Source of the DNA: Flavobacteriaceae bacterium
Lineage (GTDB): Bacteria > Bacteroidota > Bacteroidia > Flavobacteriales > Flavobacteriaceae
DNA: 10,146 nucleotides
NCBI GenBank assembly: GCA_016763715.1
Contig: JAESTG010000045.1
Location: 1-10,146, forward strand
Reading direction: 5' to 3'
Under the pieces are notes generated by a model, which had not been told where the DNA came from, did not search any database, and worked only from the letters and a program-made list of their open reading frames with translations. Made by a program: the position numbers and the translations under genes. Positions 6,737 to 10,146 of this stretch are shown one piece after another (position 1 is the first letter of the stretch; every line of letters starts with the position of its first letter).

Positions 6737-7900
6737 TTACTTTGTAGCGAATAACTTCACATCACTTTCGCTCACTTCTTTACCGCCAAGAATAATAAGG
6801 CGTTCGACTACATTCCTAAGTTCTCTAATATTACCTGTCCAATCATATTCTTGAAGTAATTTTATAGCCTTTGTTGAAAATTCCTTTCGTGCTGTACCGT
6901 GTTCGCCCGCGATTTTCTTTGTAAAGTATTCAATCAACAATGGTATATCTTCTCTACGGTCGTTTAAGGCGGGTACTTTTACTAAAATAACGGCTAATCT
7001 ATGGTATAAATCCTCTCTAAAATTGCCATCAGCAATTTCTTTTTTGAGGTTTTTATTAGTTGCAGATACCACCCGAACATCTACTTTAATGTCTTTATCA
7101 CTTCCCACACGTTGCACCTTATTTTCTTGCAAAGCGCGCAATACTTTTGCTTGAGCTGATAAACTCATATCTCCTACTTCATCTAAAAATATAGTACCAC
7201 CATTGGCAGCTTCAAATTTTCCTGCTCTATCTTTATTGGCAGATGTAAAAGCACCCTTCACATGTCCAAACAATTCACTTTCGATTAACTCACTAGGAAT
7301 AGCAGCACAATTCACTTCAATCATTGGCCCCTTAGAACGCCCACTCTTTTGGTGAAGCCAATGTGCAACCAATTCTTTTCCCGTACCATTCGGGCCAGTA
7401 ATAAGAACACGTGCCTCCGTTGGAGCCACTTTTTCAATCATATCTTTAATATAAGTAATGGCAGAGGATTCCCCTATCATCTCATATTTCTTACTCACTT
7501 TTCTCTTTAGCCGGGTATTTTCAACAACCAACTCTTTTCGATCCAACGCGATTCGAACCGTATTCAAAAGTCTATTTAAATCTGGGGGTTTCGATATATA
7601 ATCAAAGGCACCTAAACGCATTGTATTTACGGCTGTATCTAAATCCCCATGGCCAGATATCATTACAATAGGAACTTCTGGTTTAATTTTCTTAACGGCT
7701 TCCAAGACCTCTACACCATCCATTTTTGGCATTTTAATATCACACAATATTAAATCATAGTCCTCTTTTTTGATGAGGTTAATACCTACTAACCCATCTT
7801 CTGCCTCAAAAACCTCATAGGTATCGTTTTCTTCTGAAAGAATTTTCACAAGCACCCTACGAATGGCTGCTTCATCCTCAATTATTAATATTTTCGACAT
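6737..7900 (-). CDS. Sigma-54 AAA+ response regulator lacking a DNA-binding domain
   Basis: An NtrC-like two-component regulator of 387 residues. The receiver domain covers 1-120 with the phospho-acceptor Asp54 (LCDIKMPKMDG), Ser82 and Lys104 (SKPP). The AAA+ sigma-54 interaction module covers about 140-370: Walker A GPNGTGKE (169-176), loop GAFTSA (216-221), Walker B GGTIFLDE (234-241), arginine-finger region FREDLYHRL (294-302) and the sensor II GNIRELRN (356-363). The protein then ends 24 residues later, so the usual C-terminal Fis-type HTH (normally bringing the family to about 440-480 residues) is absent. The last residue is followed by an ordinary TAA, with no sign of a recent truncation. 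The loop has Ser where GAFTGA has Gly. A HTH-less activator would work from solution or through a partner. The ATG is two bases after the DUF6268 stop, implying translational coupling. No histidine kinase gene is in the window. Confidence 0.93.
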   Translation of the reverse strand: MSKILIIEDEAAIRRVLVKILSEENDTYEVFEAEDGLVGINLIKKEDYDLILCDIKMPKMDGVEVLEAVKKIKPEVPIVMISGHGDLDTAVNTMRLGAFDYISKPPDLNRLLNTVRIALDRKELVVENTRLKRKVSKKYEMIGESSAITYIKDMIEKVAPTEARVLITGPNGTGKELVAHWLHQKSGRSKGPMIEVNCAAIPSELIESELFGHVKGAFTSANKDRAGKFEAANGGTIFLDEVGDMSLSAQAKVLRALQENKVQRVGSDKDIKVDVRVVSATNKNLKKEIADGNFREDLYHRLAVILVKVPALNDRREDIPLLIEYFTKKIAGEHGTARKEFSTKAIKLLQEYDWTGNIRELRNVVERLIILGGKEVSESDVKLFATK

Positions 7901-7902
7901 GC

Positions 7903-8839
7903 TTAAATTTTAAATTTAATTCCACTTCTAAGATAAAACGTATTTTTCTCATTTATCTTGAAAAGGCTATTTAGACTTCCATCACGCAATCTAATTTCAT
8001 TATAAAAAGTGTGACCCCCATAAACGTATGCTACCAAATTTTTGGTGAAATAATATTCATATCCTACACCTCCCAAAACCAAGGTCATAGAAATATTTTC
8101 GGCTGTGGTGATCGAGCCATCACTATGATGAACATCCAAATTATTTTGAATATTCGAGTAAAATCCATCCAAAGTAATAAAAGCCTGAATATTCTGCTTC
8201 TTAGTCAACGAATGTTTAACATTTGTCTTTGGCGTCCCTACTGAATAAGACCAATTAGGACGAAATCTTCTATAATAATTGATAAGAGGTATAGGAAATG
8301 GACGCCCAGCGTTTGTTGAATAATTTAAACCTATGACAAATCGAGATGGCTTTTCTACACCTTCACCAGATTTATCCTTGATAAAAAACAAGGCCCCAGT
8401 AAGATTGAGATCATCGTTGATAACAGAATTCCCTTCAAAATTAGAGTTTACCTCAACCCCAGCATTAGCCGCCAAACGCCAATCATTCTTCATTTTATAG
8501 GTAAAAGCCACTGAAGTGCGAAACATTTGAAATTTCCCCAATGCATCCAAATCGAATGGAACTGAATCTTCAAAATCTAAATCTAAATTTCTATACTCTA
8601 ATCCTAACAACAATAAAGCTTCCCTCCCATCCTAACTTTATAGGATAATTTATAAAAGCCCTAAATCGACTCACTTTGTTATCAGAGTCCTTCTGAGGAA
8701 TGTAGGTGTATTCCAAGCGTGCAAGATCCGTCACTTGCCCCTTAACTTCAAATCTAAAAAAACCAAGCATCATGAATAACAATAAACACGTAGACGTAGT
8801 AAATTCAGAATAAAAATAGGTGCGTAAGCTGGTATTCAT
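7903..8839 (-). pseudogene. DUF6268 outer-membrane beta-barrel protein, frameshifted
   Basis: Two reading frames together make one DUF6268-type barrel of about 311 residues. The N-terminal piece (8839 down to about 8617) starts at ATG, has a long signal peptide ending FEVKGQ, and continues QVTDLARLEYTYIPQ and FINYPIKLGWEGS. It then drifts into nonsense and stops at 8591-8593. The C-terminal piece picks up in another frame with LLLGLEYRNLDL at about 8613 and runs to TAA at 7903, with family-like blocks GRPFPIPLINYYRRFRPNWS, TLVLGGVGYEYYFTKN and the final YLRSGIKFKI. The joined span is 937 bases, 3 x 312 + 1, so there is one extra base. It lies most simply in the TTT at 8615-8617 (dropping one T gives GWEGSLLLLGLEYRN). 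Both halves keep good family sequence, so the lesion is either very recent or a sequencing error. The stop lies two bases before the response regulator start. The function of DUF6268 is not known. Confidence 0.85.
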
Positions 8840-8946
8840 GAAATTTCAGTAATGGCGTATTAACAAGGGTGGAAGATACTTACTTTTCCACAACTAGCAC
8901 TAAACAACTCCAATACATAATTTAAATTGTGTTGGTGATGTAAAAT
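8840..8946. other. 107-bp gap between the channel and barrel genes
   Basis: This is non-coding on both strands. I see no terminator hairpin and no full TAnnTTTG box on the minus strand. A near-palindrome around AATTTAAATT (8919-8928) is the only symmetry. The gap does not clearly split the four-gene run, so cotranscription is possible but not certain. Confidence 0.4.
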
Positions 8947-9861
8947 CTAAGTTTTGCCCCCTATTTTCTGAAGTGACTCTCCATATTTAATATGAACATC
9001 GCGTTGTGGGAACGGAATAGTTACTTTGTGTTCGCGGAAAAGAGCATCAATTTTAAAACGAATATCGCTCTTAATATAAGGATCTATAAAGCTATCCGAA
9101 ACGAAAAAAAAGATACTAAAATCGAGAGACGAATCTCCGAAATCTTGAAAGGCAACGAATGGTTTTGGCTTCTTTAAAATTCTACTATCATTAGCAACGC
9201 TATTCAACAATAGCTCTTTAACTAATTTGGTGTCACTACCATAAGCCACACCAACGGATACAAATTCTCTAGTTGTTTTATGATTTTGAGTGTAGTTTAA
9301 TATAGTGTTATTGATGAATTTATGGTTGGGAATAATCAAAATTTTATCATCACGAGTAAGAGCCCTAGTTGTACGTAATCGAATATCAATCACACGTCCA
9401 ACTTTCCCATCAACTTCAATGATATCTCCAACCAATAACGATTTGTCAACCATAATTAAAATCCCGCCAATAACATCTTGAAATATCTGCTGTAGTGCTA
9501 AACCAACACCCACCAAAAGCGCAGCAGAGGCTGCCAAGAACGGAGTTACATTCACTCCAGCAACACTCAATATCGAAAAAACAACGATGATGTATACAAC
9601 GTATTTGATAAATTTGAAAAAGCTGACAAACTTAAGAGTGTCTCCGTGGTCCATCTTACGTGTAAACAACCTACGTACCCATTTTAGTAAAAAGGAAGTA
9701 ACAAAAAATGCGACAGCTACAAAAAATAATATACCAATATTAATGTGTATTTTATGGTCTCCTTCTCCAAAATAATACCCCCAATCCAAAACACTTTTTA
9801 TAGTGCCCCAAATATCTTTAGTAACTACTTCGGTAATCTTGTCTGAAACGTCTTCTTGCAC
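8947..9861 (-). CDS. MscS-family mechanosensitive ion channel
   Basis: A small-conductance mechanosensitive channel, which opens under membrane tension to release osmolytes during hypo-osmotic shock. At 304 residues it is close to E. coli MscS in size. Three TM helices are visible: about 38-61, 82-103 and the pore-lining TM3 at about 105-133 (FLAASAALLVGVGLALQQIF) with its Ala/Gly pattern. The beta domain follows with DIIEVDGKVGRVIDIRLRTT (146-165) and the characteristic IIPNHKF (176-182). The C-terminal alpha/beta domain ends with IPFPQRDVHIK (282-292), a family signature. The start appears to be GTG (9859-9861). It is in the same frame as the upstream permease and separated from its TAA by one codon, so reinitiation is likely. 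No upstream ATG is available. It follows the ABC permease and precedes the DUF6268 gene by 107 bp. Confidence 0.93.
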   Translation of the reverse strand: MQEDVSDKITEVVTKDIWGTIKSVLDWGYYFGEGDHKIHINIGILFFVAVAFFVTSFLLKWVRRLFTRKMDHGDTLKFVSFFKFIKYVVYIIVVFSILSVAGVNVTPFLAASAALLVGVGLALQQIFQDVIGGILIMVDKSLLVGDIIEVDGKVGRVIDIRLRTTRALTRDDKILIIPNHKFINNTILNYTQNHKTTREFVSVGVAYGSDTKLVKELLLNSVANDSRILKKPKPFVAFQDFGDSSLDFSIFFFVSDSFIDPYIKSDIRFKIDALFREHKVTIPFPQRDVHIKYGESLQKIGGKT

Positions 9862-9864
9862 TAC

Positions 9865-10146
9865 TTAATATTTAAGCCATTTAATGAGTTCCCTGTAGGT
9901 TGGTTTTTTTCCATACATTAGAATTCCAACACGATAAATCTTGGCTGCGAACCAAACCGTCCCTATAAAGGTAGCAAATAAAATCACGACCGAAAGTATT
10001 TGTTGCCAAATAGGAACTCCAAAAGGAATACGCATTAACATCACAACAGGAGAAGTAAATGGAATGAATGAAAACACTTGCGAAACGGTTCCATGCGGAT
10101 CCTCAATTACTGTAAAAAACCCAACATAAACAGCCAGTATAAGTGA
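9865..10146 (-). CDS. ABC-2/NatB-type transporter permease, C-terminal part
   Basis: The last 93 codons of a membrane permease whose 5' part is beyond the window edge; the frame is open to base 10146. The visible part contains a hydrophobic helix at the edge (LILAVYVGFFTVI), then FSFIPFTSPVVMLMRIPFG, a long TM helix (QQILSVVILFATFIGTVWFA) and the cytoplasmic end KIYRVGILMYGKKPTYRELI. The FIPFTSP...MRIP block and the YRVGILMYGKKPT tail are typical of the ABC-2 permease group related to NatB/YhaP in Bacteroidetes. Such permeases usually pair with an ATP-binding protein encoded next to them, which would lie outside this window. It probably exports ions, peptides or lipids, but the substrate is unknown. 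The internal GTG at 10075-10077 is not the real start, since the homologous sequence continues upstream. Confidence 0.85.
   Translation of the reverse strand, partial: SLILAVYVGFFTVIEDPHGTVSQVFSFIPFTSPVVMLMRIPFGVPIWQQILSVVILFATFIGTVWFAAKIYRVGILMYGKKPTYRELIKWLKY

Noticed and set aside
8880..8925. Minus-strand TTGG...TGC resembling a -24/-12 promoter before the DUF6268 gene
   Set aside because: The spacing between GG and GC is 11, not 10, and the flanking consensus is absent.
9865..10077. Separate 70-residue membrane protein starting at GTG 10077
   Set aside because: The same frame stays open to the window edge and the upstream residues continue the permease; it is the C-terminus of a larger gene.

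Overview
The window is AT-rich chromosomal DNA from a member of the Bacteroidota, most likely a marine or environmental Flavobacteriaceae. This rests on protein style (7TM-AraC regulator, DUF6268 barrel, NatB-like permease, secreted M28 peptidase) and on -7 boxes of the Bacteroidetes type TAnnTTTG upstream of several genes, with almost no Shine-Dalgarno sequences. No species can be named from the sequence. There are no rRNA or tRNA genes, no CRISPR array, no insertion sequence and no phage gene.

Layout, left to right. (1) 38-1408, minus: MATE-family efflux transporter, apparently starting at TTG, with a good promoter just upstream. (2) 1409-1713: a 305-bp non-coding stretch with a strong intrinsic terminator, a longer inverted repeat and two perfect palindromes. 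(3) 1714-3183, minus: membrane-anchored AraC-type regulator (signal peptide, external domain, about seven TM helices, AraC HTH). (4) 3390-5689, minus: a two-gene unit, polyphosphate kinase 2 first, then a secreted M28 metallopeptidase 26 bp downstream. (5) 5690-5913: divergent promoter region. (6) 5914-6702, plus: an unrecognised exported protein with six cysteines and a coiled coil. (7) 6712-6735: terminator hairpin shared by two convergent genes. (8) 10146 back to 6737, minus: a run of four genes. They are the C-terminal end of an ABC-2/NatB-type permease (cut by the window edge), an MscS-type channel, a DUF6268 outer-membrane barrel gene broken by a one-base frameshift, and a sigma-54 AAA+ response regulator that has no DNA-binding domain.

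Most of the window is ordinary flavobacterial housekeeping or accessory content. The part most worth a second look is the last run of genes. Three envelope proteins (inner-membrane exporter, mechanosensitive channel, outer-membrane barrel) lead into a response regulator that carries GAFTSA instead of GAFTGA and stops right after the AAA+ module. The barrel gene in that run is out of frame in this sequence, although its stop lies two bases before the regulator's start. I read this as a possible envelope-stress or membrane-homeostasis module, but that is inference from gene order. I did not find convincing evidence of a wholly new system.
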